Below, piece after piece: positions 53,682 through 63,700 of a DNA stretch of 64,000 nt. The notes under the pieces were generated by a model. That model worked only from the letters and a program-made list of their open reading frames with translations, made no database searches and was not told the origin of the DNA. The stretch covers positions 1-64,000 of the forward strand of contig NZ_BEWO01000008.1 in NCBI RefSeq assembly GCF_002723975.1, read 5' to 3'. The translations under genes and the position numbers were made by a program. Each line of letters begins with the position of its first letter. Position 1 is the first letter of the stretch. Source of the DNA: Gluconobacter japonicus. GTDB taxonomy: Bacteria; Pseudomonadota; Alphaproteobacteria; Acetobacterales; Acetobacteraceae.

Positions 53682-55547
53682 TCAACCTTCGAGAGACTGA
53701 AGCTCGAACAGGCGGCGATAAATGCCCCCGTCTTTTGCCACGAGTTCGGCGTGGGTGCCGTCTTCTTTCAGTTCGCCACGGCTGAACACCAGGATCCGGT
53801 CCAGTTCCATGACGGTTGAAAGACGATGTGCCACGACGATGACGGTGCGGTTCTTCATGAGGCGACGCATGGCCTCCTGCACAAGAGATTCCGATTCCGA
53901 ATCAAGACTGGAGGTCGCTTCATCGAAGATCAGGATTGGCGCATCCGCAAGGAACGCACGGGCGATAGCGACGCGCTGACGCTCGCCGCCAGACAGCTTC
54001 ACACCGCGCTCACCGACCATCGTGTTGTAGCCTTCCGGCAGACGCTCAATGAAAGCCGCCGCATTGGCCTGACGGGCTGCTTCCTTGATCTCCTCCAGAG
54101 AGGCGCCGGGCCGGGCATAGGCAATGTTTTCCGCGAGTGTCCGGTGAAACAGGACCGGCTCCTGCGGCACGATGGCGATGTGAGACCGCAGGGAAGACTG
54201 CGTGACCTGCGCAATATCCTGACCATCCACCGTGATGCGTCCGCTGTTCACGTCGTACAGGCGCTGAAGGAGTTTGGTCAGAGTGGTTTTGCCTGATCCG
54301 CTGGGTCCAACGAGAGCCACCCGTGAGCCGGGTGCAATATCAATGTTGAGATCCTGATAGAGCGGTTTATCCTGTCCCGGATACTGGAACATGACGTGCT
54401 CAAAGTGGATTTCGCCCTGCGTGAAGCGGACCTCTTCCGCATTGGGCGCGTCCTGAATGGCAGAATCACGGCGGAAAATAGCGATGAGTTCTTCCATCTC
54501 GTTGACGGAACGCTGCACCTGACTGACCTGCTGTCCCAGATCGCGCAGATAGCCCTGCACGAGGAACATCATGGTCAGCACATAGGCTACATCCCCCGGG
54601 CCAGCCTTGCCCTGCCACCAGAGCATGACGGCCAGACCAATCATGAGCATCCGCATCACGAGAGAGGCCAGCGCCTGAATGTTGGCACTGTTGGTTCCCC
54701 GTAGCCATGTGCGGAGCGTGCGCTCCCGCCAGCCCTGCACAATCGTATCCAGCCGTTTCTCTTCGCGCAGTTCCGCCCCGAACGCTTTGACGACCGGATT
54801 ACAGGTCACGGAATCTGCGATGGCGGCACCCATCTTGGTGTCCCATTCATTCGAGGCACGGGCACTGGGTGCAACGTAGCGGAGCGTGAGGGTAATCGAG
54901 AGCCATGCGAACAGAACGACGGACACCGCCAGAACGGAGCCCATGAGCGGTGAGCGGAACATGAGAACGGCCGTTGTGCCGCCGAGAACCATGACTTCCG
55001 GGCCGATCATCAGCAGAAGTGTGTCGTCCAGCGTATCAATCGCCCACATACCACGGGTCAGCCGACGAACGGTTGAGCCAGCAAAGGTGTTGGCGTGCCA
55101 GTCCGTCGAGAATCGTTGCACACGCTCGAAGGCCTGATTGAGGACCTTGTGCATGATCGCAAGCGTGAGATGGGAAATACCAACGAAAGATGAGCGACGC
55201 CCGTACAGGCCGATCAGGCCCAGCGCGATCAGCCCACCAACCATCAGGAACGCATCGTTGCGCAGGCTCAGAAGCTCATCGGTTTTTGGAATCGTCGGCC
55301 CGGCGGCATGTTTGGAAATATCCGAGACGAGGCGGCCCGCCAGAATCGGTGTGACGACATCTGCCAGTGTGGCGAGGGCCACACCGGCCAGTGTCCAGGC
55401 AAGCAGGACCGGATGTGCCAGCCAACGGCGGCAGACAAAGGACAGGACTTCTGTAAAGGAAACGTCAATTTTCCGGCCTTCCTGTTTCTGGCCGGTAAGA
55501 TGCGTAGAAGTATCGGACACGAAGAGCTCCGCCGTCTTGTCCCTCAA
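53682..55547 (-). CDS. ABC transporter, fused permease and ATPase
   Basis: 621 residues: six membrane helices (about 1-340) followed by an ATPase domain with GPSGSGKTT (Walker A), LSGGERQRVAIARAF (signature), ILIFDEATSSLD (Walker B) and VIVVAHRLSTV (H-loop). This is the half-size exporter arrangement (MsbA/LmrA-like); a homodimer would act in the inner membrane. The exported compound is unknown. It is separated from its neighbours by short gaps and is probably its own unit. Confidence 0.92.
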   Translation of the reverse strand: MRDKTAELFVSDTSTHLTGQKQEGRKIDVSFTEVLSFVCRRWLAHPVLLAWTLAGVALATLADVVTPILAGRLVSDISKHAAGPTIPKTDELLSLRNDAFLMVGGLIALGLIGLYGRRSSFVGISHLTLAIMHKVLNQAFERVQRFSTDWHANTFAGSTVRRLTRGMWAIDTLDDTLLLMIGPEVMVLGGTTAVLMFRSPLMGSVLAVSVVLFAWLSITLTLRYVAPSARASNEWDTKMGAAIADSVTCNPVVKAFGAELREEKRLDTIVQGWRERTLRTWLRGTNSANIQALASLVMRMLMIGLAVMLWWQGKAGPGDVAYVLTMMFLVQGYLRDLGQQVSQVQRSVNEMEELIAIFRRDSAIQDAPNAEEVRFTQGEIHFEHVMFQYPGQDKPLYQDLNIDIAPGSRVALVGPSGSGKTTLTKLLQRLYDVNSGRITVDGQDIAQVTQSSLRSHIAIVPQEPVLFHRTLAENIAYARPGASLEEIKEAARQANAAAFIERLPEGYNTMVGERGVKLSGGERQRVAIARAFLADAPILIFDEATSSLDSESESLVQEAMRRLMKNRTVIVVAHRLSTVMELDRILVFSRGELKEDGTHAELVAKDGGIYRRLFELQSLEG

Positions 55548-55641
55548 GGGTGACGGCCTGATGGCATGAAATTTTCAGATGTTTGGCGTATCTTGCCGGA
55601 CAGTCCGGATCAGACGCAACAGCCCGCGCGGAGTTTCAGCC

Positions 55642-56322
55642 ATGACAGACGCCCCCAGACCCATGAGCAAGGCCGCGGCCAAGGCTTTTATTACTGCTCT
55701 GGCCGAAGCCAACCCAGATGCGGAAAGTGAGCTGATCTTCCGCAATACGTTCGAGCTTCTGGTGAGTGTGGTTCTCTCGGCTCAGGCGACGGACAAGTCC
55801 GTCAACAAGGCGACCAAGGGGCTGTTTGAACACGCGCCCGATCCGAAAAGCATGGCGGAGCTCGGGGAAGCCGGGATCGCGCAATACATCAAGACGATCG
55901 GCTTATGGCGCGCCAAGGCTCATAACGTGGCTCTGCTGTGTGAGCAGCTTCTGGAACGACATGGCGGAGACGTTCCAGAAGATCGCAAGTCTCTTGAGGC
56001 GCTGGCCGGTGTGGGGCGGAAGACGGCCAATGTGGTGATGAATGTTGCGTTCGGGGCCGATACCATGGCGGTCGATACGCATATCTTCCGGATTGGAAAC
56101 CGAACTGGCCTGGCTCCGGGGAAAACGACCCGGCAGGTGGAGGACGGTCTGGTCGCGCGTATTCCCAAGGATATGCTGCGGCCAGCCCATCACTGGCTGA
56201 TCCTGCATGGGCGTTATGTCTGCAAAGCCCGCGCACCTGAATGCTGGCGCTGCCCGGCAACGCAATGGTGTCTGTATCCGGACAAACGCCTGACACCACC
56301 ACGGACCAAAGAAGCTGCCTGA
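55642..56322 (+). CDS. nth: Endonuclease III
   Basis: 226 residues from the ATG at 55642 (MTDAPRPMSKAAAK). Helix-hairpin-helix with the catalytic Lys: LAGVGRKTANVV, then DTHIFRIGNRTGL with the catalytic Asp. Cysteines spaced C-x6-C-x2-C-x5-C at the C-terminus (CKARAPEC, CWRC, CPATQWC) hold the 4Fe-4S cluster. It excises oxidised pyrimidines from DNA. Complete and convergent with comEC. Confidence 0.97.
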   Translation: MTDAPRPMSKAAAKAFITALAEANPDAESELIFRNTFELLVSVVLSAQATDKSVNKATKGLFEHAPDPKSMAELGEAGIAQYIKTIGLWRAKAHNVALLCEQLLERHGGDVPEDRKSLEALAGVGRKTANVVMNVAFGADTMAVDTHIFRIGNRTGLAPGKTTRQVEDGLVARIPKDMLRPAHHWLILHGRYVCKARAPECWRCPATQWCLYPDKRLTPPRTKEAA

Positions 56323-56329
56323 TCTGTCT

Positions 56330-58516
56330 TTATTCTGCCTGAGCCAGCGGCAGGTTGGGCATTCCATGCGAGCCGATGGCTGGCACCCATGGCCGGTCTC
56401 CCCGCCAGCTTCGATCTGAGATCAGGACAAGCGCGCCGTGACGGAGAGACACGGCATAGGCGCCATTCTTCCAGACCGAGAAACGGTCAATGAACGGGAC
56501 GCCGGGGCAGGCGGTCCGGGCGGGCGATGCACTGATGAACAGCCTCACGCCCTGACAATCCTGCGCAGAGGGCGGAATTGCTCCGTCTGACGTATCTTTG
56601 GTCCGCAGAAGAACTGTCTGTCCTTTGACAGTCATGCGGCAAAGGCCCTTCAGACAGTCTGGCGGCAAGCTTCCCGCTGGAAGCGCCAAAGCCTGCTGCC
56701 AATCCTGAAGGGTCAGGCGTTCCAGACTGCTATGAGGGCCAGCTTGCAGGACGCCGTCTGCGCGAACAGCGATCAGGCCAGCATCAGACGAGACCAGAAG
56801 ATCCGGTCGAGGCACCAGCCAGATTGAGAGCAATCCTATTGTGATGGGCGCAAATCCAGCGAGGCGCGCGCGTCCTTTCCACAGGCAGAGCGAGCACAGA
56901 CCTAGAAGAACGATGAGGAGTCCCCAGCCCGGCATGTGAGGCACGGGCTCATGAGCCAGCGGAAACGCAGCGACAGTTCTAGCGATGGTTTGAACGATTT
57001 GGATGCCCCATCCCATGATGGTCAATGGGAGCGCGGAGGCATGGATCGGCATGAGCAGCAGGGAGATCAGTCCGGCAGGCATGATCCAAACGGCTGCCAA
57101 CGGGACCGCAAGAAGATTTGCCAGAACGAACCACGGCTGGAAGGCCCCGAAATGCGCCATGCTGACAGGGAGCGTTGCCAACCCTGCGAGCAGACTTGTC
57201 AGGGACAGAGCCGTCAGGTGTGACAGGATGACACGCCCCGCTCCTCCCTCGCCTCTTAGCCTCGTGAGGGGTTCGCGAAGAGCTTCGTACCCCGCAATCA
57301 GACCCATCACGGCAGCGAAGGACATCTGGAAGGACACATCCAGCACCGATACCGGCGAGACCAGCAGAATGGCGAGCGCGATAATGGCCAGAGACCGCAT
57401 GGACAGAACGCGCCGCCCCGTCAGCAGAGCCAGCGTGACCAGAACCGCCATGCCTAGCGCCCGGACGCTTGGAAGGTGCGCGCCAGTCAGCAGGACATAC
57501 CCAACGCCCACGGTCAGCCCCGCCAAAGCCGCGATTTCACGGCAGGGCCAGTAGAGGGCAAGGCGTTCGGATGCCGTCAAAAGGGCGCGGACAGACACTG
57601 CAACGACCGCCATGACCAGCCCCAGATGTAGACCTGCAACGGCAAGAAGATGGGCCAGACCTGAAGCGGAAAATTCCTGCCGGGTTGTGGCATTGATGCG
57701 CCCGGTTTCGCCGACAAGCAGAGTGGCAGCGATGGCGCCCGTCTGACCGGGAAGTATCGCTTCAATTCGGGCTGCGGTCTTTTCCCGGAGTGTTTCCAGA
57801 CGGGATGAAGACTGACTATCCAGAATACTCAGTTGCCCGAGCGCATATCCGCTTCCTGCGGCCCCGGAAAACCATGCTTCCCGCTGAAGGTCGCGTCCTC
57901 CGGGGAAAGAGGGTGGGGTTGGAGGCCGGAGCATGGCCCGGATCTGGATAAGGCTTCCGGGTTGGGGAGAGGCAGGATCATCGTCCCGGAGTTTCAGCCT
58001 GAGCGTTCGTTTGAGCGGTGCCATTCCGGCATCTAAGGGCGTATCGAATGTGGCGTGAGCCAGAATGATCCGCCGCCCTCCTTCGTCGTCATCGGAATGG
58101 GGAGGGAGACTGTCCAGAGCAAGAACGCGCCCCGTGAGAATTGTAGCGCGTGTGGGAAGGGCAGGCATTGGTGACTGGCGTTTCGTCTGCCATGCGGCAT
58201 CGAGATACCCACCTGTGAGCGCGAGAAGCAGAAACGACCCAAAGCGGAAAAGAGGCTGGGTCCGGAAAAACCACCCTCCTGCTCCCGCCATCATGAAGCC
58301 GATCAAAGCAGGCCAGGCTGGCGGTGTGAAACGGGGCATGAGAAAAGCAAGAGCGCCCAGGGCCATTACGACCGGAAGCCACCCGAACAGGCGTCGTCCC
58401 TGCTCTGCCATGATCCGCTCCAGCCCAGAAACAGGCAGATAGCTGCCCTCTGGCGCAGGAAAGAACGTGTTTTCCTCAGGCAGAAAAGGATCGTCAGGGT
58501 GAATAGGACTGGGCAC
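56330..58516 (-). CDS. comEC: ComEC/Rec2-family DNA uptake channel protein
   Basis: 728 residues with about ten membrane helices. The competence core is visible (LAVAGLHLGLVMAVVAVS, VGVGYVLLTGAHLPSVRALG). An N-terminal periplasmic DUF4131-like part comes before it. As usual in Alphaproteobacteria the C-terminal beta-lactamase-like domain is a short, motif-poor region without HxHxDH. It would move single-stranded DNA through the inner membrane. No other competence gene is nearby. Confidence 0.92.
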   Translation of the reverse strand: MPSPIHPDDPFLPEENTFFPAPEGSYLPVSGLERIMAEQGRRLFGWLPVVMALGALAFLMPRFTPPAWPALIGFMMAGAGGWFFRTQPLFRFGSFLLLALTGGYLDAAWQTKRQSPMPALPTRATILTGRVLALDSLPPHSDDDEGGRRIILAHATFDTPLDAGMAPLKRTLRLKLRDDDPASPQPGSLIQIRAMLRPPTPPSFPGGRDLQREAWFSGAAGSGYALGQLSILDSQSSSRLETLREKTAARIEAILPGQTGAIAATLLVGETGRINATTRQEFSASGLAHLLAVAGLHLGLVMAVVAVSVRALLTASERLALYWPCREIAALAGLTVGVGYVLLTGAHLPSVRALGMAVLVTLALLTGRRVLSMRSLAIIALAILLVSPVSVLDVSFQMSFAAVMGLIAGYEALREPLTRLRGEGGAGRVILSHLTALSLTSLLAGLATLPVSMAHFGAFQPWFVLANLLAVPLAAVWIMPAGLISLLLMPIHASALPLTIMGWGIQIVQTIARTVAAFPLAHEPVPHMPGWGLLIVLLGLCSLCLWKGRARLAGFAPITIGLLSIWLVPRPDLLVSSDAGLIAVRADGVLQAGPHSSLERLTLQDWQQALALPAGSLPPDCLKGLCRMTVKGQTVLLRTKDTSDGAIPPSAQDCQGVRLFISASPARTACPGVPFIDRFSVWKNGAYAVSLRHGALVLISDRSWRGDRPWVPAIGSHGMPNLPLAQAE

Positions 58517-58569
58517 GGCGCGACCGTAACGGATTTTCGTTCGTCAGGCGCGCGTGTTTTCAGCGTCTC

Positions 58570-59295
58570 TTAATGATGAAGGTGCAGTGCACTTCGAAGA
58601 CCAGCAGCATCACGTTCCAGTTCGAAGCCCGTGCTGCCCGGCTGGAACAGTTTTGCTGTGGCCAGACCACCTGTCACAACTGGATCAAGTCCAGCGGCAT
58701 AAACAAGGTCTTTCACCTGCAAGACTGCCGCTGTGTCGTCCCCTGCGATGGGAACGGCCAGTTTCGGGTCTGGCCGGTGCGCTTCGGCACGCAGGGAGAC
58801 CATGTCGATAGAGTTAAAGGCCCGCACAATATGCGCGGACGGGAAGTATCGCTGGGTCGTAACGCCTGCCCCATCCCGCAATGCCACATCTGCGATCCAT
58901 CCATCACGCCCGATGTAAGGGTTGGCGACGTCAATCACGACCTTGTCGGTCAGTGTTCTGTTCAGATCACGCCCCAGAGCGGGAATGGCTCCATAGGGAA
59001 CAGCCAGAACAACGATTGATCCGAAAGCTGCCGCCTGCGCGGGCGTCCCTGCGGAGGCCAATGACCCCAGCGACGCAGCCAGTGTCGTTGCATCTGCCAA
59101 TGTTCGGGCCGAGACCATGACCTGATAGCCAGCCTGCACCCAGAGCGTCGCCAGAGTCCGCCCGACCTGACCGGCGCCAATAATACCGATTTTCGGTAAC
59201 GGCCGAGGCGAATCGGCCATTGCCGTTCCACTGACGGCAGCCAGCCCTGCAACAGCGGCGAGGAAGGGGCGTCTTCGGAGCGGGAAACTTCTCAT
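58570..59295 (-). CDS. NADP-type Rossmann oxidoreductase with Tat-like signal peptide
   Basis: 241 residues from the ATG at 59295. The N-terminus is RRRPFLAAVAGLAA (twin-arginine RRxFL plus hydrophobic stretch) with a cleavage site AMA near 27. The fold then begins KIGIIGAGQVGRTL with the dinucleotide GxGxxG, and SART after the second strand, which favours NADP. The family is the F420-dependent NADP reductase-like group (NpdG). It overlaps the cupin gene by ATGA. A folded, cofactor-loaded protein could be exported by Tat; see findings. Confidence 0.85.
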   Translation of the reverse strand: MRSFPLRRRPFLAAVAGLAAVSGTAMADSPRPLPKIGIIGAGQVGRTLATLWVQAGYQVMVSARTLADATTLAASLGSLASAGTPAQAAAFGSIVVLAVPYGAIPALGRDLNRTLTDKVVIDVANPYIGRDGWIADVALRDGAGVTTQRYFPSAHIVRAFNSIDMVSLRAEAHRPDPKLAVPIAGDDTAAVLQVKDLVYAAGLDPVVTGGLATAKLFQPGSTGFELERDAAGLRSALHLHH

Positions 59296-59879
59296 GAAGG
59301 GTGCCACTCGCGTGAGAGTGCGCCGCCTTTACCTTGTACGGGGTCTGTCATCGGGAATGGCAGGGACTGGATCCGTGCAAGTTGTTCGGGTGTAGGCGCA
59401 GCGCGCAGGATGTCAAAGTCCTGCTCGGGGGGGTACGCACCGATCACGGTGAAATCGGCATCGGAGCCCAGATTGCAATGACCTGTCCCGGCCGGAAGAA
59501 GTGCGATGTCTCCTCCTCGCACGTCCACGGCTCTGCCCGATGGGCCGCCCAGCATGAGTCGGGCTGACCCATTGGAAAAGCCGAGAACTTCGTGGCCAAG
59601 GCTATGATAGTGATGGAAGCTATAAACGCCGTTCCGCCACCGGGATGGCCAGCCATTCCGGTTGAACAGATCCTCGTACACGCTTTCACGCCCCGATCCG
59701 GCCTCCAGGGCGTTGCGATACACGATGACAGGCAGACGGGAGTTGTTAGGCACCCAGTCGTTGCTGTGAAGTGTGAAAGCTTCAACACGCGCTGTGCTGG
59801 CGGAGGCCTTGCGGATGCGGCCATGTCCCATCGTCAGGCCCATGCCGGCCAGCATCACATTGAAATCACGCCTGTCCAT
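59292..59879 (-). CDS. Cupin protein of the YjlB type with Tat-like N-terminus
   Basis: 195 residues from the ATG at 59879 (MDRRDFNVMLAGMGLTMG); the frame continues upstream without support. The start has RRDFN and a hydrophobic segment like a Tat signal, without a clear cleavage site. The cupin core reads YSFHHYHSLGHEVLGF with three His, and GGDIALLPAGTGHCNLG. It is an uncharacterised cupin family. First of a two-gene unit with the oxidoreductase, sharing a 4-base overlap. Confidence 0.82.
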   Translation of the reverse strand: MDRRDFNVMLAGMGLTMGHGRIRKASASTARVEAFTLHSNDWVPNNSRLPVIVYRNALEAGSGRESVYEDLFNRNGWPSRWRNGVYSFHHYHSLGHEVLGFSNGSARLMLGGPSGRAVDVRGGDIALLPAGTGHCNLGSDADFTVIGAYPPEQDFDILRAAPTPEQLARIQSLPFPMTDPVQGKGGALSREWHPS

Positions 59880-60091
59880 GCTCGCCTCCAGCTCGGCCAC
59901 TGTTGAAAATCCTGTCCTCAGGATAGGGACCCGACGAGTGGTGCAAGAAATCACACCCGCTTGAAAAGCAGGGATGCCCTGCATGTAACAGCCTTGTGAC
60001 ACCTGACTGCACGCCCCAGAAAAACAACGACACAAATCATCCCAGAATGATGCGGATAGCCCCTCCCGCGCGAGCATGATATGAGAGCCGC

Positions 60092-61495
60092 ATGACGATC
60101 CGTACGCGCTTTGCACCCTCGCCCACGGGCCTGCTGCATGTCGGCAACGCCCGCGCTGCCCTGTTCAATTTCCTCTTCGCCCGCCACCATGGCGGTGAGT
60201 TCCTCCTGCGGATCGAGGACACCGACAAGGAACGCTCCACGCAACGCGCGGTGGACGTGATCTTTGATGGTCTCGCCTGGATGGGGATCACGGCGGATGA
60301 GGAACCCGTCTTCCAGTCCGCCCGACAGGACCGTCATACGGAAGTGGCATTGGAACTGCTGGCCAAAGGTCAGGCGTACAAGTGCTACTGCACGCCCGAA
60401 GAACTGACCGCCATGCGCGAGAAGGCCATGGCTGAGAAGCGTCCGCCCCGTTACGACGGCACATGGCGTGACCGTGATCCGTCCGAAGCGCCGGAAGGTG
60501 CGCCTTACGTTGTGCGCCTGAAGGCGCCGCGTGAGGGCGAGACGGTCATCAAGGATCTGGTGCAGGGCGAAGTTCGTGTCGCCAATGTGGAAATGGATGA
60601 TCTGATCATCCTGCGTTCCGATGGTACGCCAACCTATCTCCACGCCGTGGTCTGTGACGACCATGACATGAACATCACCCACGTCATGCGCGGTGACGAC
60701 CATCTGACGAATACGTTCCGTCAGGCCATGATCTATCGCGCCATGGGCTGGGATCTCCCGCAGTTCGCTCATCTACCGCTCATTCACGGTCCAGATGGCG
60801 CCAAACTGTCCAAGCGTCACGGCGCACAGTCCGTCGTGGATTTCCGCGAGGAAGGGTATCTGCCGGAAGCCCTGTGCAACTACCTGCTGCGTCTGGGCTG
60901 GGGTCATGGGGACGCGGAAATCCTGTCCCGCGAAGAGCAGATCAAGCTGTTCGATCTGGATGGCGTTGGTCGTTCCCCGTCCCGTATGGACTATGTGAAG
61001 CTGGCGCATCTCAATGGCGTCTGGATGCGTCAGGCGGATGATGAGCGTCTGACCAATGACGTCATGGAGCGTCTGCAGGGCCGTGAAGGCGTTGTCGCGG
61101 ATGACCGCACGCGGGCTCGGGTTCTGGCCATGATGTCCGGCCTCAAGGAACGTGCGAAGACGCTGGTCGAACTGACGGATAACGCAGCCTTCGCAGGCTT
61201 CACCCTGCCCCTGACCTTCACGCCCAAAGCCGAGAAGCTTCTGGACGAGAACGGCCGCAAGGTTCTTGAAGGTGTTGGGCATGACTTGGCCGCGCTGCCA
61301 GACTTCACGGCAGAAGCCATTGATGGTGTTCTTCGCGCCTATGCCGAGAAGAACGAACTGAAGCTTGGTTCCGTGGCGCAGCCACTGCGCGCGGCCATGA
61401 CAGGGTCCACCACGTCTCCAGGCATTGACCTGACGCTGGCCGCTCTTGGCCGTGACGAGGTTTTGGCCCGTATTGCGAGTGTGCTCAGTGCCTGA
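60092..61495 (+). CDS. gltX: Glutamate-tRNA ligase
   Basis: 467 residues, class I aminoacyl-tRNA synthetase. The HIGH motif appears as HVGN in [24 protein letters not shown] as KLSKRHG near 235. DKERST lies after it. Length is right. Acetic acid bacteria often carry two GluRS paralogues with different tRNA preferences; whether this is the discriminating or Gln-misacylating copy is unclear. Its end overlaps the pyrB start by 8 bases. Confidence 0.96.
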   Translation: MTIRTRFAPSPTGLLHVGNARAALFNFLFARHHGGEFLLRIEDTDKERSTQRAVDVIFDGLAWMGITADEEPVFQSARQDRHTEVALELLAKGQAYKCYCTPEELTAMREKAMAEKRPPRYDGTWRDRDPSEAPEGAPYVVRLKAPREGETVIKDLVQGEVRVANVEMDDLIILRSDGTPTYLHAVVCDDHDMNITHVMRGDDHLTNTFRQAMIYRAMGWDLPQFAHLPLIHGPDGAKLSKRHGAQSVVDFREEGYLPEALCNYLLRLGWGHGDAEILSREEQIKLFDLDGVGRSPSRMDYVKLAHLNGVWMRQADDERLTNDVMERLQGREGVVADDRTRARVLAMMSGLKERAKTLVELTDNAAFAGFTLPLTFTPKAEKLLDENGRKVLEGVGHDLAALPDFTAEAIDGVLRAYAEKNELKLGSVAQPLRAAMTGSTTSPGIDLTLAALGRDEVLARIASVLSA

Positions 61496-62429
61496 GCGGC
61501 CATCCGTCCCCCGGCATCTGCTGGGAATCGAGGGGCTGACAGCGGGGCAGATCACCCCGTTCCTCGATCTGGCGGAGAGCTATGCGCTCCTGAGCCGTTC
61601 CCGGTCCGCACCGCGTGAAGCTCTGCGGGGCCGGACGGTCATCAATCTGTTTTTCGAAGACAGCACCCGAACCCGCACCAGTTTCGAACTGGCAGGCAAA
61701 CGCCTTGGGGCGGACGTCATCAACATGACGGTCGCCACCAGTTCGGTGAACAAGGGCGAGACGCTGCTGGATACGGCCTCCACGCTGAATGCCATGCGCT
61801 GCGATCTGCTGGTTGTGCGTCATGGCCAGTCAGGTGCGCCGGCCCTGCTGTCCCAGAAAGTCGAAGCCAGCGTTGTGAATGCTGGCGATGGCACACACGA
61901 GCATCCTACGCAGGCGTTGCTGGATGCCCTGACCATTCGCCGTCACTTCGGGCGTCTGGAAGGTCTGACAATCGCGATCTGTGGCGATGTTGGCCATAGC
62001 CGCGTGGCCCGCTCCAACATCCATCTCCTGACGGCGTTGGGCAACTCGGTGCGTCTGGTTGGACCGCCGACTCTGCTCCCGGCCGCCATGGCAGAGCTTG
62101 GGAATGTCACGCTCTATTCAGACATGGATGAGGCCCTGAGGGGCGCGGATGTTGTGATGTCCCTTCGCCTTCAGAAGGAGCGCATGGGCGCGGGCCTTGT
62201 CCCCAGTTCCCGCGAGTATTTCCGGTTCTTCGGGCTGGATCGGCGTCGTCTGGCACTGGCGAACCCCGGTGCGCTGGTCATGCATCCCGGCCCCATGAAC
62301 CGGGGTGTCGAGATTGCGTCTGATGTTGCCGATTCGGACCAGAGCGTGATTGCCGAGCAGGTGGAAATGGGTGTGGCCGTGCGTATGGCCGTTCTGGATC
62401 GCCTGTCCCGGGCACGGATGCCACTATGA
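61488..62429 (+). CDS. pyrB: Aspartate carbamoyltransferase catalytic subunit
   Basis: 313 residues from the GTG at 61488 ([16 protein letters not shown]). Carbamoyl-phosphate site [25 protein letters not shown], and [11 protein letters not shown] near the end are all present. It catalyses the first committed step of pyrimidine synthesis. The longer frame from 61446 lies inside gltX. The stop overlaps the next gene start (ATGA), and the neighbour is a dihydroorotase-like protein, as in PyrB-PyrC' complexes of other Proteobacteria. Confidence 0.96.
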   Translation: MPERPSVPRHLLGIEGLTAGQITPFLDLAESYALLSRSRSAPREALRGRTVINLFFEDSTRTRTSFELAGKRLGADVINMTVATSSVNKGETLLDTASTLNAMRCDLLVVRHGQSGAPALLSQKVEASVVNAGDGTHEHPTQALLDALTIRRHFGRLEGLTIAICGDVGHSRVARSNIHLLTALGNSVRLVGPPTLLPAAMAELGNVTLYSDMDEALRGADVVMSLRLQKERMGAGLVPSSREYFRFFGLDRRRLALANPGALVMHPGPMNRGVEIASDVADSDQSVIAEQVEMGVAVRMAVLDRLSRARMPL

Positions 62430-63700
62430 CGATAACTGTTTTTGAGAATGTCCGCCTGATTGACCCTGCCTCCGGTCGGGATGGCGTAGGACGCCTGACG
62501 GTTGAAGATGGCCGTATTGCCGCTATCGACAGCCCGGAGACGCCCGAAGGGGCATGCGTGATTGATGGTCAGGGAGCGGTTCTATGCCCTGGACTTGTGG
62601 ACATGCGTGTGGCTCTGGGCGAGCCGGGCTTTGAATACCGTGAGAGCGTCAAGTCAGGCGCACGGGCTGCCGTGGCCGGCGGAATCACCACCATGGCCGT
62701 TTTACCCAACACCTCTCCGGCAATCGACAATCCGGCTCTAGTGCATCTTCTGAAGGTACGCGGTGAAGAGACGGGCATGGTCTCCATCCATCCTTACGGC
62801 GCGCTGACGCGTGGCTGCGAGGGCGGAGACATGGCAGAGCTGGGTCTGTTGCAGGACGCCGGTGCCGTAGCCTTCACGGACGGCACGCGCGCTATCGCGG
62901 ACGCCAAGCAGATGCGCAATCTGCTATCTTATTCCCGCTTTCTCGATGCGCTTGTTGTGCAGCATCCGGAAGAGCCTTCTCTTGCAAAAGGCGCCTGTGC
63001 GACCGCAAGTGCGTTAGCTGTGCGTCTGGGCCTGCCGCAGGTTCCGGCCGCCGCTGAGGCGATCATGATTGCCCGTGATCTGCGTCTGGCGGACATGACG
63101 GGTGCCCGTCTGCATTTCGCCCATGTTTCCACCGCTGAAGGGCTGGATCTGATCCGGTCGGCCAAAGCGCGAGGCATCAAGGTGACGTGCGACACGGCGC
63201 CTCCTTATTTCGCCATGACGGAAGAGGACATCGGGGATTTCCGTACATATGCGAAGTTCTCTCCGCCTCTCCGTTCCGAATCGGATCGGGCTGCCGTCTG
63301 TGCAGCGCTGGCTGATGGAACGATTGATGCGGTGGCTTCTGATCACGCCCCTGCTGATGCGGATGACAAACGCCTCCCCTTTGCGCAGGCTCGCGCAGGC
63401 GGAACAGGCCTGGTTACGCTTCTTGGCGTTACTCTCGGCGCTGGCCTGCCTTTGATCGAGGCTCTGCGCCTTGTGACCTGTGCTCCGGCCTCCCTGCTGC
63501 GGATTTCAGCCGGCACGCTGGCCGTTGGTCAGGATGCGGATCTCTGCCTGTTCGACCCGGAAGCAATTTGGGAAGTACGCGCAGGCGAACTGCCAGGACG
63601 TGCTCAGAATACGCCTTTTGATGGCCAGAAGTTAAAGGGCCGCGTGCTGCGGACCTTCCGTCGTGGTGTTGAGGTTTTCACGGCTGAGGGGCTGGCATGA
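62426..63700 (+). CDS. pyrC: Dihydroorotase-like protein lacking the catalytic HxH (PyrC')
   Basis: 424 residues of the class I dihydroorotase family. The usual DxHxHLREPG metal motif reads [10 protein letters not shown] (R61 and A63 replace the two His). Later H180 and H233 and DHAP (306-309) remain, but TPHH-type and HT residues are also changed (TAPPY). It is thus probably an inactive partner that stabilises aspartate carbamoyltransferase, as known for PyrC' in Pseudomonas; the true dihydroorotase would be elsewhere. It overlaps pyrB and plsY by ATGA each. Confidence 0.9.
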   Translation: MTITVFENVRLIDPASGRDGVGRLTVEDGRIAAIDSPETPEGACVIDGQGAVLCPGLVDMRVALGEPGFEYRESVKSGARAAVAGGITTMAVLPNTSPAIDNPALVHLLKVRGEETGMVSIHPYGALTRGCEGGDMAELGLLQDAGAVAFTDGTRAIADAKQMRNLLSYSRFLDALVVQHPEEPSLAKGACATASALAVRLGLPQVPAAAEAIMIARDLRLADMTGARLHFAHVSTAEGLDLIRSAKARGIKVTCDTAPPYFAMTEEDIGDFRTYAKFSPPLRSESDRAAVCAALADGTIDAVASDHAPADADDKRLPFAQARAGGTGLVTLLGVTLGAGLPLIEALRLVTCAPASLLRISAGTLAVGQDADLCLFDPEAIWEVRAGELPGRAQNTPFDGQKLKGRVLRTFRRGVEVFTAEGLA

